From: Phycisphaeraceae bacterium
GTDB lineage: Bacteria; Planctomycetota; Phycisphaerae; Phycisphaerales; Phycisphaeraceae
Assembly (NCBI GenBank): GCA_029260715.1
Contig: JAJDCS010000017.1
Coordinates: forward strand, 1-64,000
Direction of reading: 5' to 3'
Length of the DNA stretch: 64,000 nucleotides
How positions within the stretch are numbered: the stretch's first letter is position 1; every line of letters starts with the position of its first letter. Made by a program: the position numbers and the translations under genes. Below, piece by piece: positions 45,987 to 54,456 of the stretch. The notes below the pieces were generated by a model, which made no database searches, was not told the origin of the DNA, and saw only the letters and a program-made list of their open reading frames with translations.

Positions 45987-47522
45987 ATGCCCCTCAACGA
46001 CCGTGCCGACCCCTGCTTGGCGGTCATTTTCGGCGCCTCGGGCGACCTGACCAAACGCAAGCTCATCCCCGCACTGTACGACCTACACTGCGGCGGGCTG
46101 CTGCCCGACCAATTCGCCGTCATGGGCATCAGCCGCTCAGCGATGAGCGACGATGAGTTCCGCACCAGGCTGCGGGGCTTCGCCGAGCAGTTCGCCGCTG
46201 AGTTTAGCGCCGAGACCTGGGACGCGTTCGCCAAAGGCCTGCACTACCACGCCGCGGACTCGACCAAGCCCGACCACTACGCGGGCATCAAGCAACGGAT
46301 GGCTGAACTGGCCAAAACCCACGGCACGGGCGAAAACGCCCTGCTGTATCTCTCCATGGCCCCGCACCTCTACGAGCCGACCATCGAGCAGATCGGCGCC
46401 CACGGCATGGTCGTCGAGGGCAAAAGCTGGTGCAGCATCGACCGGGACAAGCGTGCCCCGTGGCAGCGGATTGTGATTGAGAAGCCGTTCGGGAACGACC
46501 TTGATTCGGCTACGCACCTGAACCGCGTGCTGGGGCGTGTGTTTGAAGAAGAGGCGATCTACCGCATCGACCACTACATGGGCAAGGAGATCGTGCAGAA
46601 CCTCTTGGTGTTCCGCTTCGCCAACGCCATCTTCGAGCCGATCTGGAACCGCAACTACATCGACCATATCCAGGTGACGGCGGCTGAGACGGTGGGCGTG
46701 GAGGGGCGCGGGGGTTATTACGACTCGCCCAGCGGCGGGGCGATGCGTGACATGGTGGCCAGTCACTTGTTGCAGGTGATGGCAGCGGTGGTGATGGAGC
46801 CGCCGAATACGATGATCCCCGACGACATCCGGCGCGAGAAGATTAAGGTACTCAGCGCGATCCCCCAGCCGCTGCCGATGGAGGTTGAGCAATTCGCGGT
46901 GCGTGGTCAGTACGGGGCTGGGCGCAAGGGTGATAAAGACGTGCCGGGTTACCTTGAGGAAGAAGGCGTGTCGCCCGACAGCCACACGGAGACCTACGCG
47001 GCCATGCAGGTGTCGGTGCAAACCTGGCGTTGGGAGGGCGTGCCTATTTATCTGCGCTCGGGCAAGAGCATGGCTAAGAAGACCACCGAGATCGTGGTCG
47101 GCTTCAAGCCCACGCCCCACTGCCTGTTCCACGAGCAGGCGTGCAAGATTCTTAACCCGAATCAGATCGTGATCAACGTTCAGCCCAACGAGGGCATCCG
47201 CCTGCGGTTCGAGGGCAAGGTCCCCGGCTCGGGCATGAACATCAAAGACGTGGAGATGGACTTCGACTATGTGAAGCAGTTCAACACCAAGCCGCCTGAC
47301 GCCTACGCCACGCTGTTGCTCGACGCCATGCGCGGCGACCAGACGCTCTACAAGCACCGCGACGAGATCGAGCAAGCCTGGCGGATCGTCCAGCCCGTGC
47401 TCGACCACTGGCAAGCGCACAACGAAAAGCCCGTGCCCAAGTACGCCGCCGGCTCGTGGGGCCCGGCGGAGAGCGACGCGCTACTCAAACGCAACCGCGA
47501 CCACTGGCACAACCACTCATAA
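45987..47522 (+). CDS. zwf: Glucose-6-phosphate 1-dehydrogenase
   Basis: 511 residues. First step of the oxidative pentose phosphate pathway, producing NADPH. The NADP-binding motif GASGDLTKRKL (about 16-26) and the active-site stretch RIDHYMGKEIVQN (about 193-205) are intact. The start is the ATG at 45987 with AGGAG upstream; a GTG at 45954 is a weaker option. pgl follows after 60 bases. The middle of the gene (about 46480-47250) is markedly richer in G than both ends, a local composition change within one frame. Confidence 0.96.
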   Translation: MPLNDRADPCLAVIFGASGDLTKRKLIPALYDLHCGGLLPDQFAVMGISRSAMSDDEFRTRLRGFAEQFAAEFSAETWDAFAKGLHYHAADSTKPDHYAGIKQRMAELAKTHGTGENALLYLSMAPHLYEPTIEQIGAHGMVVEGKSWCSIDRDKRAPWQRIVIEKPFGNDLDSATHLNRVLGRVFEEEAIYRIDHYMGKEIVQNLLVFRFANAIFEPIWNRNYIDHIQVTAAETVGVEGRGGYYDSPSGGAMRDMVASHLLQVMAAVVMEPPNTMIPDDIRREKIKVLSAIPQPLPMEVEQFAVRGQYGAGRKGDKDVPGYLEEEGVSPDSHTETYAAMQVSVQTWRWEGVPIYLRSGKSMAKKTTEIVVGFKPTPHCLFHEQACKILNPNQIVINVQPNEGIRLRFEGKVPGSGMNIKDVEMDFDYVKQFNTKPPDAYATLLLDAMRGDQTLYKHRDEIEQAWRIVQPVLDHWQAHNEKPVPKYAAGSWGPAESDALLKRNRDHWHNHS

Positions 47523-47582
47523 AGAACTAACACGCGTACTGGCAACGCCGCGTACGATGGACCGACTAAAAAGAATACGCCG

Positions 47583-48365
47583 ATGACGGAATCCCTTAGA
47601 ACCAACCCACCGCTGCGGCTCTCGGGCTCAGTCGTAGTCGAACCCACCGCCGAGGCGCTGTGCGACAAGCTGGCCGGGGCGATCATCAAGGCCGCAAACA
47701 CCGCAGTCAGCGAGCGAGGCGCGTTTCACCTAGCCCTATCCGGCGGGTCCACCCCCAAGCCGCTATACGAAAAACTCGGGGCCATGCCCAATGATCTGCC
47801 GTGGGCGCAGACGCATTTGTGGATCGTCGACGAGCGGCGTGTCCCCGAAGACGACGACCGCAACAACTACCGCATGATCCGTGAGGCGATGGTCGATCCG
47901 TTGGGGCTGTCGGTGGGGCGTGTTCACCCGGTGCCGGTGTCGGCTGATGATCCGGCGGGGGTTTACGAGCGTGAGTTGCGCGACACGTTCGAGACCGAAG
48001 GGCGGATTCCTCGCATCGACTTTGTGCTGCTGGGCATTGGCGACGACGGGCACACGGCGAGCTTGTTTCCGGGTATGGCGTCGCTTGATATTGACGGGAA
48101 GCTGATCGCCAATGCGGATGTGTCGCCGGGCACGCAGCCGAACGTGGGGCGTGTGACGATGACGTACCCGCTGCTGAACAAGGCGCGGCATTTGGCGGTG
48201 CTGGTCACGGGCGCTAAGAAGGTGAATATCCTGCGGCAGATCGCTAAGCAACTCGAAAGCGGGCCCGATCGGCATCGATTTCCTATCACCGGCATCCAAC
48301 CTGCTTTTGATGACGCTACGCTGACGTGGTACCTCGACGCCGCGGCGGCGGGTGGGAATGCGTAG
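47583..48365 (+). CDS. pgl: 6-phosphogluconolactonase
   Basis: 260 residues of the SOL/DevB type, hydrolysing 6-phosphogluconolactone. The family motifs are LALSGGSTPKPLYEKL (about 48-63), LWIVDERRVPEDDDRNNYRM and LLGIGDDGHTASLFPG. It lies directly after zwf and is presumably co-transcribed. GAATAC lies five bases before the ATG and no Shine-Dalgarno sequence is seen. Confidence 0.94.
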   Translation: MTESLRTNPPLRLSGSVVVEPTAEALCDKLAGAIIKAANTAVSERGAFHLALSGGSTPKPLYEKLGAMPNDLPWAQTHLWIVDERRVPEDDDRNNYRMIREAMVDPLGLSVGRVHPVPVSADDPAGVYERELRDTFETEGRIPRIDFVLLGIGDDGHTASLFPGMASLDIDGKLIANADVSPGTQPNVGRVTMTYPLLNKARHLAVLVTGAKKVNILRQIAKQLESGPDRHRFPITGIQPAFDDATLTWYLDAAAAGGNA

Positions 48366-48432
48366 GTCAGGTCTTCGACCTGACACTCGGCAACACAAAA
48401 GCACTCGGAGTCAGGTCGATGACCTGACCTAC
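48362..48432. repeat. Paired GTCAGGTC palindromes (type B repeat)
   Basis: GTCAGGTCttcGACCTGAC and GTCAGGTCgatGACCTGAC lie about 30 bases apart, and the ends GTAGGTCAG and CTGACCTAC pair overall. It starts on the stop codon of pgl and resembles the element at 7339-7414. A further hairpin, CCCGGCAacgGTGCCGGG, follows at about 48436-48453. Confidence 0.65.
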
Positions 48433-48463
48433 ACGCCCGGCAACGGTGCCGGGCCCGCGAGAC

Positions 48464-49189
48464 TCACCCGCCCTTGGGGCGTGGCCGCGATGCCACCAAT
48501 TCCTGCATCAACTGCGTCTGGATCTTTTGGATCTCAAGCAGCCGCCGCCACTGGTGTGTGATCAACTGGTCCATGCGCGCATTGAGGTGGCGGATCTGTA
48601 GTTCGGCTTTGAGGTTGATTTGATAGTCCTGGTCAGCGCGCAGGCGGTCCCTGGACTCCTGTCGCTTCTGGCTCATCATGATCACGGGCGCTTGGATCGC
48701 CGCCAGGCACGACAGCACGAGGTTCAGCAAGATGAACGGGTACGGGTCGAACTCGTGCCGGATGATGAGCACGGTGTTAATCGCCATCCACACGAGCAGG
48801 AACACGCCGAAGCCGATAATGAATGACCAACTCCCCACCGTCGTGGCCAGCTTGTCGGCGATCCGTTCGCTCAGTATCAGGTCTCGCTCGAATTGTTGAT
48901 TGAGGTTTTCCGCCAACAGCTCGTGCTCTTTGAAGCTGTTGACCACCTCGTCTTCCAAGCTGGAAAGCTCGCCCTTATCTTTCTCCAGCATGTCTTCGAT
49001 ATAGTCGGCCCTGTGCTGGTTCACGCAGTCCAGGCAGATCGGGTCCGTCGTGGACCAGTCCGAATTCTTCGCTACCACCAACTCCGCCACACCGTGTTGG
49101 AGGATATCGCCGTGCATCGCCAATGAGGCGGGCTTGGGCTGCTTACAGACTGGGCATTGAAACGTCTTTTCAGCTTTGTGATTGGCCAT
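48464..49189 (-). CDS. DUF1003 membrane protein with N-terminal zinc-ribbon-like cysteines
   Basis: 241 residues. The C-terminal 150 residues match DUF1003: two helices ([20 protein letters not shown] and [20 protein letters not shown]) followed by [20 protein letters not shown]. The N-terminus adds cysteine pairs (CPVC at about 12-15 and CLDC at about 53-56) that could bind zinc. The function of DUF1003 is unknown. It is divergent from ilvC, 168 bases away. Confidence 0.85.
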   Translation of the reverse strand: MANHKAEKTFQCPVCKQPKPASLAMHGDILQHGVAELVVAKNSDWSTTDPICLDCVNQHRADYIEDMLEKDKGELSSLEDEVVNSFKEHELLAENLNQQFERDLILSERIADKLATTVGSWSFIIGFGVFLLVWMAINTVLIIRHEFDPYPFILLNLVLSCLAAIQAPVIMMSQKRQESRDRLRADQDYQINLKAELQIRHLNARMDQLITHQWRRLLEIQKIQTQLMQELVASRPRPKGG

Positions 49190-49357
49190 GACGCGCTCCC
49201 TTTTCGGATTTTCAACCTCTCAACCTCGATCATATGTGTGTCTTGCCCACGTGACGAGGCCCGGTCCGCGGCGCGTGGGCGTGACCCCGCCGCGTTGACG
49301 CTTTTATCCCAGACGCCTATCGTAACCTGCCCAAAAAGACGCAGATGGAGAACCCTA

Positions 49358-50362
49358 ATGGCTATTGAAACGCTGTACGACAAAGACGGATCACTCGACG
49401 CCTTGAAGGGCAAGACCGTGGCGGTCATCGGCTACGGATCGCAGGGTCACGCGCACGCGCAGAATTTGCGCGATTCGGGGGTGACCGTCATTGTCGCGAA
49501 CCGGCCCGATTCAGCCAACGGCAAGCTGGCCAAGGAGCATGGGTTTGACCCGCTTTCCGTGGAAGATGCGGTGAAAAAGGCCGACGTGGTCATCGCGACG
49601 CTGCCTGATGAGGTTCAGCCTGACGTTTATGAGAAGTCGATCAAAGCGAACCTGCGCCCCGGCATGACGCTGGGCTTCACGCACGGGTTTAATATCCACT
49701 TCAAGACGATCGTGCCCCCGGAAGGTGTGGACGTGGTGATGGTCGCCCCCAAAGGGCCTGGGCACACGGTGCGTAGCGAATTCACCGGCGGCGGAGGCGT
49801 GCCGTGCCTGCTGGCGGTGCACCAAGACGCCTCGGGCAAGGCGTTTGACACGGCGATGGCCTGGGCGATCGGCGTGGGGGGTGGGCGGTCGGGCGTGCTC
49901 AAGACCAGCTTCAAGAATGAGTGTGAGACGGACCTGTTCGGCGAGCAGGCCGTGCTGTGCGGCGGGTTGAGCGCCATGATCAAGGCCGGGTTCGAGGTGC
50001 TCACCGAGGCCGGATACCCACCGGAGCTGGCGTATTTCGAGGTCTGCCACGAACTGAAGCTGATCATCGACCTGATCATCCGCGGCGGGCTGAACTACAT
50101 GCGCTACTCGATCAGCAACACCGCTGAATTCGGCGACTACCACACCGGGCCGAAGATCGTCAACGCCCAGACCAAAGAGACCATGAAGCAGGTGCTCGCG
50201 GATATCCAATCGGGCAAGTTCGCCAAGACGTTCCGCGACGACTACGCCAAGGGGTTCCCCGTGTTCAAAGCCAACCGCGAGAAGGACCGTAACCACCCGG
50301 TCGAGAAGGTGGGCAAAGAGCTGCGGGCGATGATGCCGTGGCTTAAGCCGGTGGAGGTGTAG
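49358..50362 (+). CDS. ilvC: Ketol-acid reductoisomerase (NADP+), class I
   Basis: 334 residues. Branched-chain amino acid synthesis: isomerises and reduces acetolactate with NADPH and Mg. The Rossmann motif is [19 protein letters not shown] (about 25-43), and the C-terminal knotted domain has [14 protein letters not shown] and the Mg-binding glutamate region [16 protein letters not shown]. The start at 49358 follows GGAG by seven bases; the longer frame from 49157 overlaps the DUF1003 gene and is rejected. ilvBN are not adjacent. A GTAGGG/CCCTAC hairpin lies at the stop codon. Confidence 0.96.
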   Translation: MAIETLYDKDGSLDALKGKTVAVIGYGSQGHAHAQNLRDSGVTVIVANRPDSANGKLAKEHGFDPLSVEDAVKKADVVIATLPDEVQPDVYEKSIKANLRPGMTLGFTHGFNIHFKTIVPPEGVDVVMVAPKGPGHTVRSEFTGGGGVPCLLAVHQDASGKAFDTAMAWAIGVGGGRSGVLKTSFKNECETDLFGEQAVLCGGLSAMIKAGFEVLTEAGYPPELAYFEVCHELKLIIDLIIRGGLNYMRYSISNTAEFGDYHTGPKIVNAQTKETMKQVLADIQSGKFAKTFRDDYAKGFPVFKANREKDRNHPVEKVGKELRAMMPWLKPVEV

Positions 50363-50686
50363 GGTAAATCAATGCCCTACCGAGGGATGCATCAACATCA
50401 AAAAAACGTTCGAGTTATTGCCAGACGGGCTTTACATACCGAACAGCCTGTGTTATGATGTACCGAGTTGTAGGGATTAAGCACTTCATGTCAATGTGTA
50501 TGTTTTGAAGACGGGAGAGATCATATTATTCGCTGACGCCTTAGTTTAAGCGTCATATACAGAGGGAAGAGGGATTTTCAAATAGCATTGTCAAGAGAAG
50601 GTATCCATCGGTATCACCGGCACGGTGGAGACTGTTTTAAGTGTTTGGGAGACCGGTAGGGAATTAGCTTTGAAAGGAGCAATTGT
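50363..50686 (+). other. Promoter region and long 5' leader of a PEP-CTERM gene
   Basis: 324 bases without a gene. A promoter lies at 50431-50459, so about 220 bases are transcribed ahead of the ATG at 50687. Two small hairpins are visible in this leader (TGACGC/GCGTCA at about 50534-50555 and CACCGgcaCGGTG at about 50617-50629). No known riboswitch class is recognised. Confidence 0.5.
50431..50459 (+). promoter_or_regulatory. Sigma-70-like promoter
   Basis: TTTACA (50431-50436) and TATGAT (50454-50459) with a 17-base spacer. It points to the PEP-CTERM gene at 50687. Pattern evidence only. Confidence 0.55.
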
Positions 50687-51475
50687 ATGAGACGAACTGA
50701 ATCGAATCGTTTTTTTGCCATTTTGGTCGCGTCGGCCATGACGCTGGGGGCTGTACAGGCCACCCAGGCGGTGGTGTCGTTCGACCAAAATATCACGCCG
50801 GATGTGCTCTTTGGTAGCGGCGTCGCCAACGGCGGCTGGACCGTTGACCAGAACAACGGCGTGGAGGTAGGGCTACGGGCGAAGGTGCGGTTCCCCACAC
50901 CTTTAAATGTGTACAACAGCAACGGTGACGGGACCTACAACCACGCGGCTGGCAACAGCGCGGGCCGGCCCCTGTGGTCCTTTGAGTGGTCGGTGAACAC
51001 GGACTACGACGGTTCGACCGGTCTTGTGCTCAATGACCTGACCTACGAGCTGCGTTTGGACACCAACCCAACCACAGCCGAGACGTATTCAACGTTCGAT
51101 CCGATCATCGTTCCTACTGCCGACCACGGCATCGGCACCAACGCCACCGCCAACGGCGCGGGTGACAACGATAATCCCCGCACGGACCTTCAATACGCCG
51201 CGCTGATTGCCGCGAACAACGTCGCTCAGAACTCGTGGCGGATGGATTTCTTCTTCCCGGCGCCGCTGGGTAAGTTCTTTGATCCAAACGTTGACGGCAC
51301 TTACGACTTCGAACTGGCCGCGTACGATGCCCTGGGCGACCTGGTAGCCGAAACCCGGATCTCCGTGATTATCGGCGCGGGCGGGCATGTTGTTCCCGAG
51401 CCTATGACCGCGGGCCTCGGGATGATGGGCTTGGCGGCACTCGGGCTGGCCACACGCCGGCGCAGCCACGCGTAA
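50687..51475 (+). CDS. Secreted PEP-CTERM protein
   Basis: 262 residues: signal peptide (FFAILVASAMTLGAVQATQA), a beta-rich body with many Asn/Asp/Gly turns (such as NSNGDGTYNHAAGNSAGRP and DNDNPRTDLQYAALIAANN), and the tag VPEPMTAGLGMMGLAALG with a basic RRR end. AAAGGAG precedes the ATG. Function is unknown. The tag is almost identical at the DNA level to that of the next gene, although the mature parts differ. Confidence 0.85.
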   Translation: MRRTESNRFFAILVASAMTLGAVQATQAVVSFDQNITPDVLFGSGVANGGWTVDQNNGVEVGLRAKVRFPTPLNVYNSNGDGTYNHAAGNSAGRPLWSFEWSVNTDYDGSTGLVLNDLTYELRLDTNPTTAETYSTFDPIIVPTADHGIGTNATANGAGDNDNPRTDLQYAALIAANNVAQNSWRMDFFFPAPLGKFFDPNVDGTYDFELAAYDALGDLVAETRISVIIGAGGHVVPEPMTAGLGMMGLAALGLATRRRSHA

Positions 51476-51508
51476 TGTATTGCTAGGTAATATTTTGTAA
51501 CTAAAATG

Positions 51509-51546
51509 CGGGAGAGCGGCACGCAACACCGCTCTCCCGTTATTTT
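51509..51546 (+). terminator. Rho-independent terminator
   Basis: CGGGAGAGCGG (51509-51519) and CCGCTCTCCCG (51529-51539) form a perfect 11-bp stem with a nine-base loop, followed by TTATTTTT. It ends the PEP-CTERM gene at 50687, so the next gene has its own promoter. Confidence 0.85.
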
Positions 51547-51604
51547 TAGTATCCGCACACCATTTATCGCTGTCCCAAGCACCGTTTACTTTCAGGAGAT
51601 TTTC

Positions 51605-52564
51605 ATGAACCGTCTGTTTATTGCTTTAGTTAGTGTGTCCGCCTTAGTCACCGCCGCGCCGGCCGGGGCCGTGACCAATGTGACCGGGTTCGGCAGCAAC
51701 AACTGGTACTCGGACGACACACGCGCCGACGGCACCGGAACGTTTACCGCGGGCACGAACCTTGTGGGTATCAGCAACACCAACCTCGCGACGGGCGCGC
51801 CGGGTGAGCCGGTGGCGGGTGTCGCCGGACACGACGCCGATATTGCCGGCCAAATCACCTTCGGCGCGGCGCCGGCGGGAGCGCCCGCGGCCCTCACAAG
51901 CGCAGCGGGCACCATCGCCGAATACTCCTGGTACGGCGACGGCACCCCGACGGTGACCGCCAGCTTGAAGCTCGGCCTAAAGACAAGCGATTTCGGCTTG
52001 GTCGGCGGGCTTTCGAGCCGCACGGGTGAAGATGTTTGGGACAAGGTTCTTATCTATGAGCCTGGGCAAGCCAACGGCGCTACGTCCGACAGCACCTGGC
52101 AGACCGAGACGATCACGGCTACCAGTGGTAATTGGTGGATCTTCGACCGCGTCTCGCTGACCTCCACTCAGGGCACGCCACAAACGTTGGCGGACATTGT
52201 GGCCAACGACGTGTTTGGGCTAGGCACACTGCTGGGGACTGCCCAGATCACCAGCGTGCAGTTTGGTATCGGGTCGTCCAACGCGGGCGGCAGCGTTTAC
52301 GTTGACCAGCTATTCCTGCCTGCGTTTAGCGGCGATGTAATTGATTTCGGTGTTACGGCTGGCACGGGCGACGCGCTGCACTTGACTATCGCAGCGGGTG
52401 TCACCTCGGGCAAGTCACAAGTGAGCAATATCGACTTTGACGGCCATTTCACCGGGGCTGATTTGCTCGGTGGGTCTGCCGTTCCTGAGCCTATGACCGC
52501 AGGCCTCGGCATGATGGGCTTGGCGGCACTCGGGCTGGCCACACGCCGGCGCAGCCTGGCTTGA
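51605..52564 (+). CDS. Secreted PEP-CTERM protein
   Basis: 319 residues: signal peptide (LFIALVSVSALVTAAPAGA), a beta-rich body with repeated Thr/Ser/Gly stretches and VDQLFLPAF, and the tag VPEPMTAGLGMMGLAALG with RRRS. CAGGAG precedes the ATG at 51605; the frame from 51506 runs through the upstream terminator and is rejected. The mature part shows no similarity to the previous gene that I can see, but the final 75 bases of tag-coding DNA differ at only three positions. Confidence 0.85.
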   Translation: MNRLFIALVSVSALVTAAPAGAVTNVTGFGSNNWYSDDTRADGTGTFTAGTNLVGISNTNLATGAPGEPVAGVAGHDADIAGQITFGAAPAGAPAALTSAAGTIAEYSWYGDGTPTVTASLKLGLKTSDFGLVGGLSSRTGEDVWDKVLIYEPGQANGATSDSTWQTETITATSGNWWIFDRVSLTSTQGTPQTLADIVANDVFGLGTLLGTAQITSVQFGIGSSNAGGSVYVDQLFLPAFSGDVIDFGVTAGTGDALHLTIAAGVTSGKSQVSNIDFDGHFTGADLLGGSAVPEPMTAGLGMMGLAALGLATRRRSLA

Positions 52565-52599
52565 TAGCCACGGTCAGCCAGCCAAGATGAATAACCCAC

Positions 52600-52632
52600 A
52601 GACCGAGCGGCGACCGTCGCTCGGTCTTTTTT
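52600..52632 (+). terminator. Rho-independent terminator
   Basis: AGACCGAGCG (52600-52609) and CGCTCGGTCT (52618-52627) form a 10-bp stem, followed by a run of T. It lies 36 bases after the PEP-CTERM gene. Confidence 0.85.
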
Positions 52633-52745
52633 ACACACTCATAAGACGCACTTGACGCACACCGCCCAAAACCGTCAAATCACAGCCGTTCGTTCACAAG
52701 CCCACGGGTTCAATCCGTGAGGCTCTCATCGGTTAAGATGCCCCC

Positions 52746-53474
52746 ATGCCCGACGCCAAGCCCCACTACCACCGAGCCTTGCTGAAGATCAGCGGCGAGG
52801 CGTTCTGCAAGCCAGGCGGGTTCGGCATCAACGGCGACGACCTGGAGCTAATCGCCGGCGAGATCATCAACGCCGCGAAGCTGGGCACGCAGTTGGCCAT
52901 CGTCGTGGGCGGGGGCAATATCATCCGCGGCGCCCGCTTGGCCCAAGAGGGCCACATCCCCCAGGCCACTGCCGACTACATGGGCATGCTCGGCACCGTG
53001 ATCAACGCGTTGGCGCTCAAGGAAATACTGGACAAGAAGAGCCAGCCGGCCAGGGTGCTCAGCGCCATCAACCTGACCGCGGTGGCCGAGTCGTTCATCC
53101 GCGGTCGGGCGGTCCGGCACTTGGAAAAAGGACGCATCGTCATCTTCGCCGCCGGCACCGGCAACCCGTTTTTCACCACCGACACCGCCGCCGCCCTGCG
53201 CGCCACCGAGATCGGCGCCAACGTGCTGCTCAAAGCCACGAAGGTCGACGGCGTCTACGACAAAGACCCCGTGAAGCACCCCGACGCCACGCGGTTTGAA
53301 ACGCTGACGTTCAAAGAGGTCATCCGAAGGCAGCTCAAGGTCATGGACCTGTCGGCTTTCACCATGTGCAAGGAACACGACATCCCGATCGTGGTTTTTA
53401 ATATGAAGACGCCCGGCAGCATCGCCGAAGTGATCCGCGGCGTGGCGCACGGCACCAGGATCGTGGCTGAATAA
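52746..53474 (+). CDS. pyrH: UMP kinase
   Basis: 242 residues. Phosphorylates UMP with ATP. Family motifs: LLKISGEAF (about 9-17), VVGGGNIIRGARLA (about 55-68), AAGTGNPFFTTDTAAALRAT (about 137-156) and KVDGVYDKDP. It precedes frr by 54 bases in the conserved pyrH-frr order. TAAGAT lies six bases before the ATG and no Shine-Dalgarno sequence is visible. Confidence 0.96.
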   Translation: MPDAKPHYHRALLKISGEAFCKPGGFGINGDDLELIAGEIINAAKLGTQLAIVVGGGNIIRGARLAQEGHIPQATADYMGMLGTVINALALKEILDKKSQPARVLSAINLTAVAESFIRGRAVRHLEKGRIVIFAAGTGNPFFTTDTAAALRATEIGANVLLKATKVDGVYDKDPVKHPDATRFETLTFKEVIRRQLKVMDLSAFTMCKEHDIPIVVFNMKTPGSIAEVIRGVAHGTRIVAE

Positions 53475-53528
53475 ACCGCGATGGGTTATGGTATGGGGTC
53501 ACTAACAAACGAGCGGAGCCTAGCACGC

Positions 53529-54095
53529 ATGGACCTGGACGAAATCCAACTCACCGCCGAAGAGGCCATGGAGAAAGCGATCGACTACCTCAAGACCGAG
53601 CTGCGCGGCGTGCGCACGGGGCGTGCGTCGGCGGGGTTGGTCGAGCACGTGAAGGTTGACTACTACGGCGCGATGACGGACCTGCGCCAGTTGGCGGTGA
53701 TCTCGGTGCCCGAGCCCACGCAGATCTTGATCAAGCCGTTCGACGCCTCAAGCGTGGCCCAGATCACGAAGTCTATCCAGAGCGCCGGCTTGGGGCTCAA
53801 CCCCGTGGCCGAGGGCAAGCAGATACGCCTGACCCTGCCGCCGCCGTCGGGCGACCGCCGCCAGCAACTGATCACCTCGGTCAAGCAGATGGGCGAGCAG
53901 AGCAGGATCGCCATGCGCAACGCCCGCCGCGACGCCAACAAGCACACCGACCAGGCGGGCAAGGACAAAACCCTGCACCTCAGCGAAGACGCCATCGAGA
54001 CCGTGAAGCAGGAAATCCAGGAACTCTTGAAGAAATACGAGAAGCAAGTGGACACCTTGATCGACTCTAAGACCAAGGAAATTCAAGAGTTCTGA
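53529..54095 (+). CDS. frr: Ribosome recycling factor
   Basis: 188 residues, the usual length when started at 53529 (MDLDEIQLTAEEAMEKAIDY). It splits the post-termination ribosome together with EF-G. Signature stretches: ELRGVRTGRASAGLVEHVKV (about 24-43), VPEPTQILIKPFD, and IRLTLPPPSGDRRQQL. The frame upstream to 53481 lacks support. It is translationally downstream of pyrH. Confidence 0.96.
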   Translation: MDLDEIQLTAEEAMEKAIDYLKTELRGVRTGRASAGLVEHVKVDYYGAMTDLRQLAVISVPEPTQILIKPFDASSVAQITKSIQSAGLGLNPVAEGKQIRLTLPPPSGDRRQQLITSVKQMGEQSRIAMRNARRDANKHTDQAGKDKTLHLSEDAIETVKQEIQELLKKYEKQVDTLIDSKTKEIQEF

Positions 54096-54134
54096 CCCTC
54101 TAAACACACCCCGCGTATAGACCGATAAAGCCAC

Positions 54135-54167
54135 AAGCCGCGTCCGATCCGTGTGGACGCGCGGCTT
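54135..54167 (+). terminator. Hairpin after frr
   Basis: AAGCCGCGTCC pairs with GGACGC and GCGGCTT around a nine-base loop, 40 bases after the frr stop. There is no T run, so it is a probable but not a classic terminator. Confidence 0.5.
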
Positions 54168-54202
54168 GATACGGCGAGGTTTGATTACCGCGAGGGGTAT
54201 CC

Positions 54203-54433
54203 ATGAACAAGCTGGTGATGGCGCTGGTCTCGTTTGCGGGCGTGTTTGTGTGTGTGTTTGTCCTCAGCGGGTGGTACGTCACGCCGTACATGCCCGCGAT
54301 GCCCGACATCCCTTCAACAATCCGGGAGCCGGCGTTTTGGACGTCCAACTGGCCGGGCGTGATCCTGGGCGTTCTGCTGGGGTTGATTTCCGCGAAGTCG
54401 GTCTTCTTCACCAAGAAAAAAAAGGCCCGCTGA
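54203..54433 (+). CDS. Small hypothetical membrane protein
   Basis: 76 residues with two membrane helices (LVMALVSFAGVFVCVFVLSG and GVILGVLLGLISAKSVFF) and a Lys-rich end (TKKKKAR). GAGGGG precedes the ATG. No family is recognised. It is convergent with the next gene, ending 24 bases from it. Confidence 0.6.
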   Translation: MNKLVMALVSFAGVFVCVFVLSGWYVTPYMPAMPDIPSTIREPAFWTSNWPGVILGVLLGLISAKSVFFTKKKKAR

Positions 54434-54456
54434 GGCTGGCTTGGGTTAGCGCCGAT

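Noticed and set aside
46137-47420. 427-codon open frame on the minus strand
   Set aside because: Antisense to zwf, which has all catalytic motifs; the shadow translation is rich in His, Arg and Val without a recognisable fold.
52670-52700. Possible tRNA T-arm (ACGGGTTCAATCCGTG)
   Set aside because: The loop would have to start with G rather than TTC to pair properly, and no anticodon arm, D-arm or acceptor stem can be built around it.
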